Assembly (NCBI GenBank): GCA_910578785.1
Contig: CAJTSJ010000004.1
Span: forward strand, 1-64,000
Source of the DNA: an uncultured Muribaculum sp.
Lineage (GTDB): Bacteria; Bacteroidota; Bacteroidia; Bacteroidales; Muribaculaceae
Direction of reading: 5' to 3'
DNA: 64,000 nt
Shown here: positions 43,195 through 52,570 of the stretch, in pieces
How the letters are laid out: every line of letters begins with the position of its first letter
Position numbering within the stretch: position 1 is the first letter of the stretch
Notes under the pieces: model-generated
Database searches by the model: none
What the model was told of the DNA's origin: nothing
Seen by the model: only the letters and a program-made list of their open reading frames with translations
Made by a program: the position numbers and the translations under genes

Positions 43195-44136
43195 TCAGCG
43201 CTCGGCGCGCATGGGGTTGCTCAGAAAGTCTTCGTATGCCATGCGGATGCCGTCTTCCAGTTCCGTGCTGTAGGTCCAGCCGAGAGCGGTCGACTTGCTG
43301 ACATCAAGGAGCTTGCGCGGCGTTCCGTTGGGCTTGGACGTGTCCCACTTTATTTCGCCGTCAAATCCCACCACCTTTGCCACAAGTTCTGTCAGAGCCT
43401 TTATCGACAGCTCTTTGCCCGTTCCGGCATTGACCGTCTCGTTGCCCGAATAGTTGTTCATCAGGAACACACACAGATTGGCCAGATCATCGACATAAAG
43501 GAACTCGCGCAGAGGCGAACCGTCGCCCCAGCACGTCACTTCCGGCAGTCCGGCCTCCTTTGCCTCATGGAAACGCCGTATCAGCGCCGGGAGCACATGT
43601 GAATGCGTTGGATGGTAATTGTCGTTTGGTCCGTAAAGATTTGTAGGCATCACGGATATGTAGTCGGTGCCGTACTGACGGTTAAGAAACTCGCAGTATT
43701 TCAACCCGGAAATCTTAGCCAAAGCGTATGCCTCGTTGGTCTTTTCAAGCTCGGAAGTCAGCAGACAGCTTTCAGGCATCGGCTGAGGAGCCATGCGCGG
43801 ATATATGCATGACGACCCAAGGAACTGCAGCTTTTTACAACCGTTGCGCCAAGCCGCGTTAATCACATTCATCTCCAGCATCATGTTGTCATACATGAAG
43901 TCGGCAAGCGCCGACTGGTTTGCCACTATGCCTCCGACCTTCGCCGCGGCGAGAAACACATATTCGGGCTTCTCCTGTTCAAAGAAGTCATTGACGGCCT
44001 GCTGGTTTATCAGGTCGAGTTCCCTGTGTGTACGTGTTATGATATTGTCGTAGCCCTGACGCTTCAACTCACGGACTATGGCCGAGCCTACCATTCCACG
44101 GTGTCCGGCCACATATATTTTGCTGTTCTTTTCCAC
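43195..44136 (-). CDS. fcl: GDP-L-fucose synthase
   Basis: Epimerase-reductase that converts GDP-4-keto-6-deoxymannose to GDP-L-fucose, the donor for fucosylated surface glycans. The 313-residue SDR protein has GHRGMVGSAI near the N-terminus, FLGSSCIYP, the conserved PTNLYGPNDNYHP and the catalytic Tyr-Lys in EAYALAKISG. It follows gmd after 13 bases, giving a complete two-step GDP-mannose to GDP-fucose unit. Confidence 0.96.
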   Translation of the reverse strand: MEKNSKIYVAGHRGMVGSAIVRELKRQGYDNIITRTHRELDLINQQAVNDFFEQEKPEYVFLAAAKVGGIVANQSALADFMYDNMMLEMNVINAAWRNGCKKLQFLGSSCIYPRMAPQPMPESCLLTSELEKTNEAYALAKISGLKYCEFLNRQYGTDYISVMPTNLYGPNDNYHPTHSHVLPALIRRFHEAKEAGLPEVTCWGDGSPLREFLYVDDLANLCVFLMNNYSGNETVNAGTGKELSIKALTELVAKVVGFDGEIKWDTSKPNGTPRKLLDVSKSTALGWTYSTELEDGIRMAYEDFLSNPMRAER

Positions 44137-44149
44137 GAAAAAACCGGTT

Positions 44150-45238
44150 TTATTTCACAATTCCTTTCTCAAGATATTCGGCAAGGTTCAGCTTCACCTG
44201 CTCTTCGGCTCGCTCCGCCGCCACCTTGGCCATATCTGCATCGACCATAATCTTGACGAGCTGCTCAAACGACGTCTTCTGCGGATTCCAGCCAAGCTCA
44301 CGGCGGGCCTTGGTAGGATCGCCCCAAAGATTGACCACGTCGGTCGGGCGGTAAAAGTCGGGCGACACCTCGATAAGCACCTTGCCCGTGGCACGGTCAA
44401 TGCCCTTCTCGTTGATGCCCTCTCCCTCGAATTTAAGTTCGATGCCGACATTGCGGAAAGCCAGTTCGCAGAACTCGCGCACAGAATGCTGTTCGCCGGT
44501 CGCAATCACGAAGTCCTCGGGCTTTTCGTTCTGAAGTATCAGCCACATACACTCCACATAGTCCTTGGCGTAGCCCCAGTCGCGGAGCGACGACAGATTG
44601 CCGAGATAGAGCTTATCCTGCTTGCCCTGCTTGATTCGGGCGGCGGCAAGAGTAATCTTGCGTGTGACGAATGTCTCGCCGCGCCGTTCGCTTTCGTGGT
44701 TGAACAGTATGCCTGAACAGCAGTACATCCCGTATGCCTCGCGATACTCCTTGACTATCCAGAAGCCGTATAGCTTGGCCACGGCATAAGGGCTGTAGGG
44801 GTGGAACGGCGTCTGCTCGTTCTGCGGCACCTCCTCCACCTTGCCGTAAAGTTCGGAAGTGGAAGCCTGGTAGATACGGCATGTGTCGGCAAGCCCGCAC
44901 ATCCTTACAGCCTCCAGAATACGGAGAACACCCGTAGCATCTATGTTTGCAGTATATTCCGGTGTGTCGAACGATACCTGGACATGGCTCTGGGCGGCCA
45001 GATTGTATATCTCGTCGGGGCGAACCTTGCCAATCACCTGAACAAGGCTCATCGAATCGCCGATGTCGCCGTAGTGAAGATGAAAGTTGGCATGCCCTTC
45101 AAGGTGCGCTATGCGTTCGCGGTAATCGACCGACGAACGGCGAATGATGCCGTGAACATCATAACCTTTATCCAACAAAAATTCTGCCAGAAACGATCCG
45201 TCCTGGCCGGTAACGCCTGTGATAAGAGCCTTCTTCAT
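44150..45238 (-). CDS. gmd: GDP-mannose 4,6-dehydratase
   Basis: First step of GDP-L-fucose synthesis. From 45238 the product has 362 residues and opens with ALITGVTGQDGSFLAEFLL; the catalytic residues lie in YQASTSELYGKV and SPYAVAKLYGFW, and NHESERRGETFVTRKI is family-specific. The in-frame ATG at 45283 would add 15 residues upstream of the Rossmann fold without family support. A possible -7 (TATTTTTG, 45271-45278 on the minus strand) fits the shorter start. Confidence 0.95.
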   Translation of the reverse strand: MKKALITGVTGQDGSFLAEFLLDKGYDVHGIIRRSSVDYRERIAHLEGHANFHLHYGDIGDSMSLVQVIGKVRPDEIYNLAAQSHVQVSFDTPEYTANIDATGVLRILEAVRMCGLADTCRIYQASTSELYGKVEEVPQNEQTPFHPYSPYAVAKLYGFWIVKEYREAYGMYCCSGILFNHESERRGETFVTRKITLAAARIKQGKQDKLYLGNLSSLRDWGYAKDYVECMWLILQNEKPEDFVIATGEQHSVREFCELAFRNVGIELKFEGEGINEKGIDRATGKVLIEVSPDFYRPTDVVNLWGDPTKARRELGWNPQKTSFEQLVKIMVDADMAKVAAERAEEQVKLNLAEYLEKGIVK

Positions 45239-45270
45239 ATGTATATATCGTTTTGTATCTATATTTTTTA

Positions 45271-45278
45271 CAAAAATA
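45271..45278 (-). promoter_or_regulatory. possible gmd -7 element
   Basis: TATTTTTG on the minus strand fits TAnnTTTG, 33 bases before the gmd start; no good -33 partner. Confidence 0.35.
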
Positions 45279-45321
45279 CACATTTATCCCCAATACCACA
45301 GACAGAAAGCACTACAATATT

Positions 45322-45792
45322 TTAAGTATTTGAATCATTAGCCCCGCCAACTTCGATTATGCGCTGGTTGGAGGACCCGCGGAATTGGAGTGTAGTGTCG
45401 CGCAGACTCTCGATAAACGGCCCGTCGACAAGCACGTCGATATAAGGCAGAATGGCGCTCAGACGTGCATCGGCCTTCACCGTCTCGTATAGATAGCCGG
45501 TATAGCACCATAGCGTATAGCCTTCGGCCTTTATGGCCTCGGCGAGGGGCACCAGCGCCCCGACCTGAAACAGAGGGTCGCCGCCTGAAAAAGTCACATT
45601 GAAGTCATGTTCCCGCACCACTTCCATTATCTCGTCAACCGACATCTCAACACCTCCGTCGACATCCCATGACTGCGGATTGTGGCATCCGGGACAATGG
45701 TGCGTGCACCCGGCAAAATAAATAGAAGTGCGGAGCCCAGGTCCGTCGACCGAAGTTCCGCCCACTATATCCAAAACACGAAGTTTCTGCAT
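45322..45792 (-). CDS. nrdG: anaerobic ribonucleoside-triphosphate reductase activating protein
   Basis: Radical SAM enzyme that generates the glycyl radical on NrdD under anaerobic conditions. The 156-residue protein has the iron-sulphur motif CTHHCPGCHN (CxxxCxxC) and the conserved TFSGGDPL. It starts two bases after the nrdD stop, so the pair is co-translated. Confidence 0.95.
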   Translation of the reverse strand: MQKLRVLDIVGGTSVDGPGLRTSIYFAGCTHHCPGCHNPQSWDVDGGVEMSVDEIMEVVREHDFNVTFSGGDPLFQVGALVPLAEAIKAEGYTLWCYTGYLYETVKADARLSAILPYIDVLVDGPFIESLRDTTLQFRGSSNQRIIEVGGANDSNT

Positions 45793-45794
45793 GA

Positions 45795-48002
45795 TTACTT
45801 ATGAACTACGCGGTCGTTCAACTCAGCCAGCTTGGCACTGTTCCAGCGGTCGGTAGTTCCGACAAGATAGCCGGTGATGCGCTGAAGTTTGTCAATGGCA
45901 TGGCTTCCGCATTTAGGACACGCTTCCAAATTCTCCTGAGCATCCTCGTAACCGCATGCCATGCAGCGGTTGCGGTTGTGGTTCACCGACCCGTAGCCGA
46001 TGTTGTACTTGTCCATAAGGTCGACGATGTCGCTGATGGCCTGCGGATTGTGGGTAGCGTCACCGTCAATCTCGACATAGAAGATATGGCCTCCGCCGGT
46101 CAGTTCGTGGTAGGGAGCCTCAATCTTGGCCTTATGGCGCGGCGAACACTTATAGTAGACCGGCACATGGTTGGAGTTGGTATAGTATGTGCGGTCGGTG
46201 ACACCCGGTATTATGCCGAACGTCTTGCGGTCGACCTTGGTAAACTTGCCCGACAGGCCTTCGGCCGGAGTTGCAAGCACGGAGAAATTATGCTGATACT
46301 TTTCTGCAAACTCGTTTACACGACTGCGCATGTGCGACACGATTCTGAGTCCAAGAGCCTGCGACTCCTCCGACTCGCCGTGGTGCTTGCCGGTCAGGGC
46401 CACAAGACATTCGGCCAGACCGATGAATCCGATTCCGAGCGTACCCTGGTTTATGACAGCCTCGATAGTGTCGTCCGGCTTAAGATTCTCGCTTCCGTTC
46501 CACAGGCGCGACATCAGCAGCGGGAACTGCTTGACAAGGGCCGTCTTCTGAAAGTCAAATCTATCGCAAAGCTGACGCGCGGTTATGTCAAGCACTTCGT
46601 CGAGTTTCGAGAAGAAGCGGCGAATGCGCTCTTCCTTGTCGAGATAACCCATGCACTCGATGGCTATACGCACGATGTTTATGGTGGAGAAGCTGAGATT
46701 ACCGCGTCCGATAGAAGTTTTCGGGCCGAAGCGGTTCTCAAACACCCTCGTACGGCATCCCATGGTAGCCACCTCATATTCATATCGCTTGGGGTCGTCG
46801 GCATTCCACTTTTCATGGAAGTTGAAGGTGGCGTCGAGGTTGACGAAGTTCGGGAAGAAGCGACGCGCGGTCACCTTGCAGGCAAGCTGATACAGGTCAT
46901 AGTTGCGGTCGGTGGGCAGGTAGCTCACACCGCGCTTCTTCTTCCATATCTGAATGGGGAATATGGCCGTAGCGCCGTTGCCCACGCCCTCGTATGTCGA
47001 ATTGAGAATCTCGCGGATGATGCTCCGGCCCTCGGCCGAAGTGTCCGTACCGTAGTTTATCGAACTGAACACGACCTGGTTGCCGCCGCGCGAATGTATG
47101 GTGTTCATGTTGTGGATAAACGCCTCCATGGCCTGGTGCACACGGCCTACGGTCTTGTTGATGGCATGTTGCTTCACTCGATCCAATCCGGTCAGGCCGT
47201 CGAGCGGACGCTTGATATAATCGTCGATAGGAGCCTCGTAAAGTTCAGAATAGTCCTCGCCGTTGAAAGCCTCTATGGTCTTCAACTCCTCTATAAACGA
47301 AGCCCTCACGTAGGGAGCCAGATAGAAGTCAAATGCAGGAATGGCCTGTCCGCCGTGCATCTCGTTCTGCGCCGTCTCAAGCGATATGCATCCGATGATA
47401 CTGGCAGTCTCGATGCGTTTTGCCGGACGCGACTCGCCGTGGCCGGCAGTAAATCCGTATTCGAGTATACGGTCAAGCGGATGCTGCACGCATGTAAGGC
47501 TCTTCGTCGGATAGTAGTCTTTGTCATGGATATGCAGATAGCCGTTGCGCACAGCCTCGCGCGCTTCGTGCGACAGCAGATAGTCGTCGACAAAAGGCTT
47601 AGTGGTCTCGCTCGCGAATTTCATCATCATTCCCGCCGGAGAATCGGTGTTCATATTCGCATTCTCGCGGGTGATGTCATTGTTCTTGGCCTCGATGATT
47701 TCAAGGAACATGTCGCGTGTCTTGGCACGGCGGGCTATGCTTCGCTGGTCGCGGTAGGCTATATAACGTTTCGCAACCTCCTTCCGGGGGCTCTTCATCA
47801 GCTCCATCTCCACACGGTCCTGAATCTGCTCCACAGTCATGCGTTCCGAACCGGACATGCTGATTCGGTCGGTAATCTTATGTATCAGAGCCTCATCTTC
47901 GCCCATCTCCGTCTGAAGCATGGCCTTGCGGATGGCCGCCTTTATCTTTTCGTCATTATAGCCCACGACGCGCCCGTCGCGCTTAACTACAGTCTGTATC
48001 AT
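45795..48002 (-). CDS. nrdD: anaerobic ribonucleoside-triphosphate reductase
   Basis: Class III ribonucleotide reductase that makes deoxynucleotides without oxygen. The 735-residue protein begins with an ATP-cone allosteric domain (VVKRDGRVVGYNDEKI), has the large catalytic barrel, and ends with a Cys4 zinc site (CMACG, CPKCG) and the glycyl-radical loop RITGYLVGTTDRWN. Promoter at 48034-48064. A long open frame on the opposite strand is coincidental. Confidence 0.97.
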   Translation of the reverse strand: MIQTVVKRDGRVVGYNDEKIKAAIRKAMLQTEMGEDEALIHKITDRISMSGSERMTVEQIQDRVEMELMKSPRKEVAKRYIAYRDQRSIARRAKTRDMFLEIIEAKNNDITRENANMNTDSPAGMMMKFASETTKPFVDDYLLSHEAREAVRNGYLHIHDKDYYPTKSLTCVQHPLDRILEYGFTAGHGESRPAKRIETASIIGCISLETAQNEMHGGQAIPAFDFYLAPYVRASFIEELKTIEAFNGEDYSELYEAPIDDYIKRPLDGLTGLDRVKQHAINKTVGRVHQAMEAFIHNMNTIHSRGGNQVVFSSINYGTDTSAEGRSIIREILNSTYEGVGNGATAIFPIQIWKKKRGVSYLPTDRNYDLYQLACKVTARRFFPNFVNLDATFNFHEKWNADDPKRYEYEVATMGCRTRVFENRFGPKTSIGRGNLSFSTINIVRIAIECMGYLDKEERIRRFFSKLDEVLDITARQLCDRFDFQKTALVKQFPLLMSRLWNGSENLKPDDTIEAVINQGTLGIGFIGLAECLVALTGKHHGESEESQALGLRIVSHMRSRVNEFAEKYQHNFSVLATPAEGLSGKFTKVDRKTFGIIPGVTDRTYYTNSNHVPVYYKCSPRHKAKIEAPYHELTGGGHIFYVEIDGDATHNPQAISDIVDLMDKYNIGYGSVNHNRNRCMACGYEDAQENLEACPKCGSHAIDKLQRITGYLVGTTDRWNSAKLAELNDRVVHK

Positions 48003-48033
48003 CGAGAATTTTATTTGATTATATTTACTTGCG

Positions 48034-48064
48034 CAAAGCTACGCATACTTTCCAATATAGACAA
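48034..48064 (-). promoter_or_regulatory. promoter of nrdD-nrdG
   Basis: On the minus strand TTG (48062-48064), 20 bases, TAGCTTTG (48034-48041). The start site would lie about 25 bases before the nrdD start codon. Confidence 0.65.
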
Positions 48065-48448
48065 TTATTTTTATTCAAAAGTTATCTACAATTTTTATTT
48101 TGGTCAACTTTTAGCACACAGCAAAATTTCATCACCCTATCAATCAGATAATTAAAAAATATTTTGGAAAACTTTAAAAGCCAATCGGAACAATCCAATG
48201 TCAACAACATGAACATTCAAGTCAATCAGTTTTTTTTGATTCCAATCCATTTCATCAATCCGACGCATAGCCAATCCGCCTGTCAAATACCGCCATTGCC
48301 ATGTAAGCGCCAGCGCGTGATCTATGATTTTGTTAAATTCAAACCTTTTTAACTGACCGAGACAACTTATTCTTGACTTTTATGTTTTAAATTATGATTT
48401 TAAAGTTACAAATTACATTCCAATTCCCTAACACTAATTTAATTTATT
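48065..48448. other. long AT-rich intergenic region between nrdD and the oxalate operon
   Basis: About 380 bases with no convincing gene, RNA or repeat. A 62-codon frame at 48164-48352 has no recognisable features. No TAnnTTTG promoter was found before the formyl-CoA transferase gene, so the operon may use another sigma factor or an activator. Confidence 0.5.
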
Positions 48449-49753
48449 ATGAACACAGCTCCTTTACAAGGCATTAAAGTCATAGACTTTACTGAAGTAC
48501 AATCAGGCCCCTCGTGCACGCAGATGCTGGCATGGCTCGGTGCAGAAGTGATAAAGATTGAACGTCCCGGAGTCGGCGACGCTACGCGAGGCGAACTTCA
48601 ATTCGACCCAAATGAACCAAGCTACTACTTCCTTCAGCTGAACAGCAACAAAAAGTCTCTGGCGCTCGACGCCAAGACCCCTGACGGCAAAGACATATTA
48701 ACCAGACTGATTAAAGAGGCCGACATCTTCGTTGAGAATCTGCACCCGGGTGCTATGGACAAGCTCGGGTTCGGATGGGACGCCGTACATAAACTCAACC
48801 CGAAATGCATCTACGGCACCATCAAAGGATTTCCCGTATCGTCAAAATACAAAAACCTTAAAGCCTATGAACCTATTGCCCAGGTGACAGCGGCGGCGGC
48901 CTCTACCACCGGATGGTATTCGGGCGACGACAACATTCCGACACAAAGCGGCGCGGCGCTCGGCGACTCAAACACTGGCATGCACCTGCTTATCGGTCTG
49001 CTTGCGGCCCTGCAGCAGCGCCAGCGCACCGGCGAAGGATGCTACGTCTACCAGTCAATGCACAATGCCTGCCTGAATCTGTGCCGTATCAAGACCCGCG
49101 ACCAGCTTACTCTCGACAGAATCGGATACCTTACCCAGTTCCCGCAATACCCTGACGGAAAATTCGGAGACTGTGTTCCTCGTTCGGGCAATACCGAGGG
49201 AAGCGGAGTGCTGGGATGGACCTACAAATGCAAGCCATCTGGCGGATTTGACTCCGAAATCGATGCCAACAACTACGTATACATAATCCTGCAGCGCGGC
49301 GAGAAAGACTTTAAGCTCGCATGCCAGGGATTCGGATTCGAGGACTGGCTTACTAATCCGGACTTCGCGACAGCCGACGCCCGCGACAAACACAAAGCCG
49401 AGATTATCAAACGAATCAGCGCATGGACCGCTGACAAGACCAAATATGAAGTGGTCGAGATTCTGTCAAAATATGCAGTGCCGGTAGGTCCGGTTCTATC
49501 GACCAAGGAGATAATGACCGACCAGAGCCTGTATGACGGAAACACACTCGTCAAGATAAACCAGGGAGGCAATATCGGAGAGTTTGTGACCGTCGGATGT
49601 CCGTTCACCTTGAGCAACTATCAGCCGACCTACGGCCCGTGCCCGACCCTTGGAGGCAACACGGCAGAGGTTCTGAAAAGCATCGGATATACCGACGACC
49701 AGATTGCCTCGTTTGCCAAAAACGGAACTACAGCGCCGATGCCGGCCAAATAA
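48449..49753 (+). CDS. frc: formyl-CoA:oxalate CoA-transferase
   Basis: Class III CoA-transferase that moves CoA from formyl-CoA to oxalate, making oxalyl-CoA. The 434-residue protein starts with GIKVIDFTEVQSGPSCTQMLAWLGAEVIKIE-type family sequence (residues 9-40), keeps the catalytic Asp173 (ALGDSNTGMHL) and the glycine-rich loop TEGSGVLGW. Length and the adjoining oxalyl-CoA decarboxylase point to oxalate rather than carnitine or bile-acid CoA transfer. First gene of a three-gene operon. Confidence 0.93.
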   Translation: MNTAPLQGIKVIDFTEVQSGPSCTQMLAWLGAEVIKIERPGVGDATRGELQFDPNEPSYYFLQLNSNKKSLALDAKTPDGKDILTRLIKEADIFVENLHPGAMDKLGFGWDAVHKLNPKCIYGTIKGFPVSSKYKNLKAYEPIAQVTAAAASTTGWYSGDDNIPTQSGAALGDSNTGMHLLIGLLAALQQRQRTGEGCYVYQSMHNACLNLCRIKTRDQLTLDRIGYLTQFPQYPDGKFGDCVPRSGNTEGSGVLGWTYKCKPSGGFDSEIDANNYVYIILQRGEKDFKLACQGFGFEDWLTNPDFATADARDKHKAEIIKRISAWTADKTKYEVVEILSKYAVPVGPVLSTKEIMTDQSLYDGNTLVKINQGGNIGEFVTVGCPFTLSNYQPTYGPCPTLGGNTAEVLKSIGYTDDQIASFAKNGTTAPMPAK

Positions 49754-49782
49754 TTTGATATCCAACTACAATACTCTCACTT

Positions 49783-51516
49783 ATGACACCAGATAAAACC
49801 GTTCAAAACACGCCTCATTTTCCAGAACAGGTCACAGGAATGTACATTCTGGCAAGGGCGCTGAAGAACATCGGAATAGAAAATGTATACGGCCTGGTCG
49901 GCATACCCATCACCGAGGCCGGCTACATGGTACAGGGACAGGGAATACGCTTCGTCGGCTTCCGGCATGAACAACAGGCCGGCATGGCGGCGGCTACGGA
50001 AGGCTTCCTCACAAAAAAGCCGGGAGTGCTTATGACCGTATCGTCGCTCGGCTTCATGAACGGACTTACCGCCACCGCCAATGCCACCGTCAACTGCTAC
50101 CCTATGATTCAGATATCCGGGGCAAGCGATCCGACAATGGTCGACATGAACATGGGCACATATGAACAGCTCGACCAGTTCAACACAGCCAAACCGGTAG
50201 TAAAAGCGGCGTTCAGGTGCAGCAAAGCCGAGGACATACCCTCTGCCGTCGCCCGCGCATACCGTGCCGCCGTAAGCGGCCGTCCCGGCGGCGTATACAT
50301 CGACATGACAACTCCGGCCTTGGGCCAGATAATGAACCGCGAAGACGCTGAAAAGCTGCTGTACACGCCGGTGGACATTTATTCGCCGGTCGCCCCTAAC
50401 CAACAGGCTGTAGACCGGGCGGTTGAAATCATCTCATCGGCCAAACGCCCGGCAATTTTACTCGGGAAGGGCGCCGCTTATGCCCAAATCGACGACAAAA
50501 TCAAGACTCTTATCGAGAAATACAGCATACCGTATCTGCCGATGTCAATGGCCAAAGGCCTTATGCCGGACGATGGTCCGCTGAGCGCCCTTTCATGCCG
50601 TTCGACCGTCATGGAGAAAGCCGACGTGGTAATCGTAATCGGAGCACGCCTTAACTGGATGCTGTCGTTCGGACACGGCAAGTGGAATCCTGACATGAAA
50701 TTCGTGCAGCTCGACGTAGAGCCTCAGGAGATGGACGTAAACGTACCCATAGCGGCACCGGTTGTAGGCGACATGGGTCTTGCCCTCGACGCCATTCTGA
50801 CGAAACTCGCAGACACCAAAATCAGCTCCGACCCGACGTGGCTGACCGCACTGCAGGCCGAAGCCAAAGAAAAAAACGCAAAATTAGCCGCCCGCATCGA
50901 AAGCTCCAGGACAGCAATGCCCATGAACCACTGGACTGCCCTTAGCGCCATCAAGCCTATCATAGAATCAAACAAGGACATCATTCTCGTCAACGAAGGA
51001 GCAAACACCCTTGACGATACGAGAGACGCCGTCAACATGAGTCTGCCGCGCCACCGAATAGACTGCGCCACATGGGCCATAATGGGCATGGGCATGGGGT
51101 CGGCCATCGGAGCCGCAGTGGCAACCGGCAAGAGCGTCGTTGCGGTCGAAGGCGACAGCGCATTCGGATTCTCAGGTATGGACTTCAGCACCATCTGCCG
51201 GTTCAAGCTTCCCGTCACAGTCGTGATACTAAACAACGGAGGCATATATAACGGCGTGGGAGTTCCGATGGACAAGACCGACGACCCCGCACCAACAACT
51301 CTGGACATACATGCCCGTTACGACAAGCTCGGCGATGCCTTCGGGGCCCAGACATATTATGTCACTACTCCCGAAGAACTGACAAAGGCTCTGACAGAAG
51401 CCGTTGCATCGAAAAAGCCATGCCTGATAGACGTACAGCTTGCCGCCGACTCAGGCAAGGAAAGCGGACATATCGGATATCTTAATCCGGCTCCGCTTCA
51501 GGATATCACCGTATAA
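49783..51516 (+). CDS. oxc: oxalyl-CoA decarboxylase
   Basis: Thiamine-diphosphate enzyme that converts oxalyl-CoA to formyl-CoA and CO2, completing a cycle with Frc that turns oxalate into formate and CO2. The 577-residue protein has the three domains of the family; GLVGIPITEAGYM and GFRHEQQAGMAA (with the activating Glu) in the N-terminal domain, and the cofactor site GDSAFGFSGMD...NNGGIYNG in the C-terminal domain. It lies 29 bases after frc and 13 before the transporter gene. Confidence 0.95.
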   Translation: MTPDKTVQNTPHFPEQVTGMYILARALKNIGIENVYGLVGIPITEAGYMVQGQGIRFVGFRHEQQAGMAAATEGFLTKKPGVLMTVSSLGFMNGLTATANATVNCYPMIQISGASDPTMVDMNMGTYEQLDQFNTAKPVVKAAFRCSKAEDIPSAVARAYRAAVSGRPGGVYIDMTTPALGQIMNREDAEKLLYTPVDIYSPVAPNQQAVDRAVEIISSAKRPAILLGKGAAYAQIDDKIKTLIEKYSIPYLPMSMAKGLMPDDGPLSALSCRSTVMEKADVVIVIGARLNWMLSFGHGKWNPDMKFVQLDVEPQEMDVNVPIAAPVVGDMGLALDAILTKLADTKISSDPTWLTALQAEAKEKNAKLAARIESSRTAMPMNHWTALSAIKPIIESNKDIILVNEGANTLDDTRDAVNMSLPRHRIDCATWAIMGMGMGSAIGAAVATGKSVVAVEGDSAFGFSGMDFSTICRFKLPVTVVILNNGGIYNGVGVPMDKTDDPAPTTLDIHARYDKLGDAFGAQTYYVTTPEELTKALTEAVASKKPCLIDVQLAADSGKESGHIGYLNPAPLQDITV

Positions 51517-51529
51517 AAATCATTAAATT

Positions 51530-52504
51530 ATGGCACACATATTCCTATATGCCATCGTCCCGATAATCGTAGTGATGCTTGCCGGTTACATTTCGGGGAA
51601 GAAAGGCATCTTCACCGCAGACAACGCCAAGGCGTTCAACAAGGTGGTTCTTGACTTCGCTTTGCCGGCCGCGTTGTTTGTATCAATCGTAGTGGCTGAC
51701 AGAGAGATGCTTGTACGCGACATCAAGCTGACACTGATATCATTGATAGTCATGATGGCATGCTTTATGCTCGTATACTTTATCTATAAATACTGTTTTA
51801 AGCAGAACACAGGTGCCGATGCCGCCATAATGGCGTTGATCAGCGGTTCGCCGACAATCGGATTTCTGGGCTTCGCAGTGCTCGAGCCGATATTCGGCAC
51901 AACTCCCTATGTAGCCCTGGTAGTGGCCATCGTAGGAATTGTTGTCAATGCGGTAGGTATACCCGTAGGTCTGTCGCTGCTTAACGCAAGCCTCGAACAA
52001 CAGCACCCCACTCCTGCCGGACAGAAGAAGCCGAGTGCGTGGAAACCGGTCATTCATGCGCTGGAACAACCGGTGGCATGGGCCCCGATACTTGCCGTAA
52101 TCTGGGTCGTAGCCGGCATACCCTGGCCGAAATGGGCAAGCCCTTCATTCGACCTCATCAAGGGCGCGAACGCTTCAATGGCGGTATTCGCCGCCGGCAT
52201 AACGCTTTCGGCTGTCAAAATCACCGTCAACTGGCAGGCAATCCTGGGATGTATACTTAAACTGATAGTGATGCCGGCGGCATTGCTTATAGTCGGCATA
52301 CTGTTCCACATGGACCCGCTAAACCTCAAAATGCTTGTTGTGGCAGGCGCACTGCCTCCGGCATTCTCAGGTATAATTATCGGAAGCCAGTACGACACGT
52401 ATGTGGCCACCGGGACATCTTCATTGGCCCTGAGCGTGATTCTATTCATCGGATTCTGTCCGCTGTGGATATGGATTACCGACATGGCCCTAAAGATGGT
52501 ATAG
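51530..52504 (+). CDS. AEC-family transporter, probable oxalate/formate carrier
   Basis: A 324-residue inner-membrane protein with about ten helices in the inverted-repeat fold of auxin-efflux-carrier permeases (start FLYAIVPIIVVMLAGYISGKKGIF; FNKVVLDFALPAALF). E. coli has the same arrangement, with AEC gene yfdV beside yfdW (frc) and yfdU (oxc), so transport of oxalate in or formate out is the natural inference. It differs from the OxlT-type carrier of Oxalobacter. Ends at the terminator at 52526-52570. Confidence 0.85.
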   Translation: MAHIFLYAIVPIIVVMLAGYISGKKGIFTADNAKAFNKVVLDFALPAALFVSIVVADREMLVRDIKLTLISLIVMMACFMLVYFIYKYCFKQNTGADAAIMALISGSPTIGFLGFAVLEPIFGTTPYVALVVAIVGIVVNAVGIPVGLSLLNASLEQQHPTPAGQKKPSAWKPVIHALEQPVAWAPILAVIWVVAGIPWPKWASPSFDLIKGANASMAVFAAGITLSAVKITVNWQAILGCILKLIVMPAALLIVGILFHMDPLNLKMLVVAGALPPAFSGIIIGSQYDTYVATGTSSLALSVILFIGFCPLWIWITDMALKMV

Positions 52505-52525
52505 CTCCCTTTTCATAAACAAGGT

Positions 52526-52570
52526 AATGGCCGTCGGGAATCGCGAATATCCCGGCGGCCATTATATTTT
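52526..52570. terminator. terminator between the oxalate operon and the thioredoxin-like gene
   Basis: Fourteen-base arms (52526-52539 and 52550-52563, one G-U pair), ten-base loop, followed by ATATTTTTC. It lies between convergent genes. Confidence 0.82.

Noticed and set aside
45801..48155. 784-codon open frame on the plus strand opposite nrdD
   Set aside because: It mirrors the whole of nrdD, a clearly real gene, and its translation shows no domain; codon bias of the true gene keeps the antisense frame open.
48164..48352. 62-codon frame between nrdD and frc
   Set aside because: No promoter, no known motif, AT-rich with unlikely residue composition; treated as chance.
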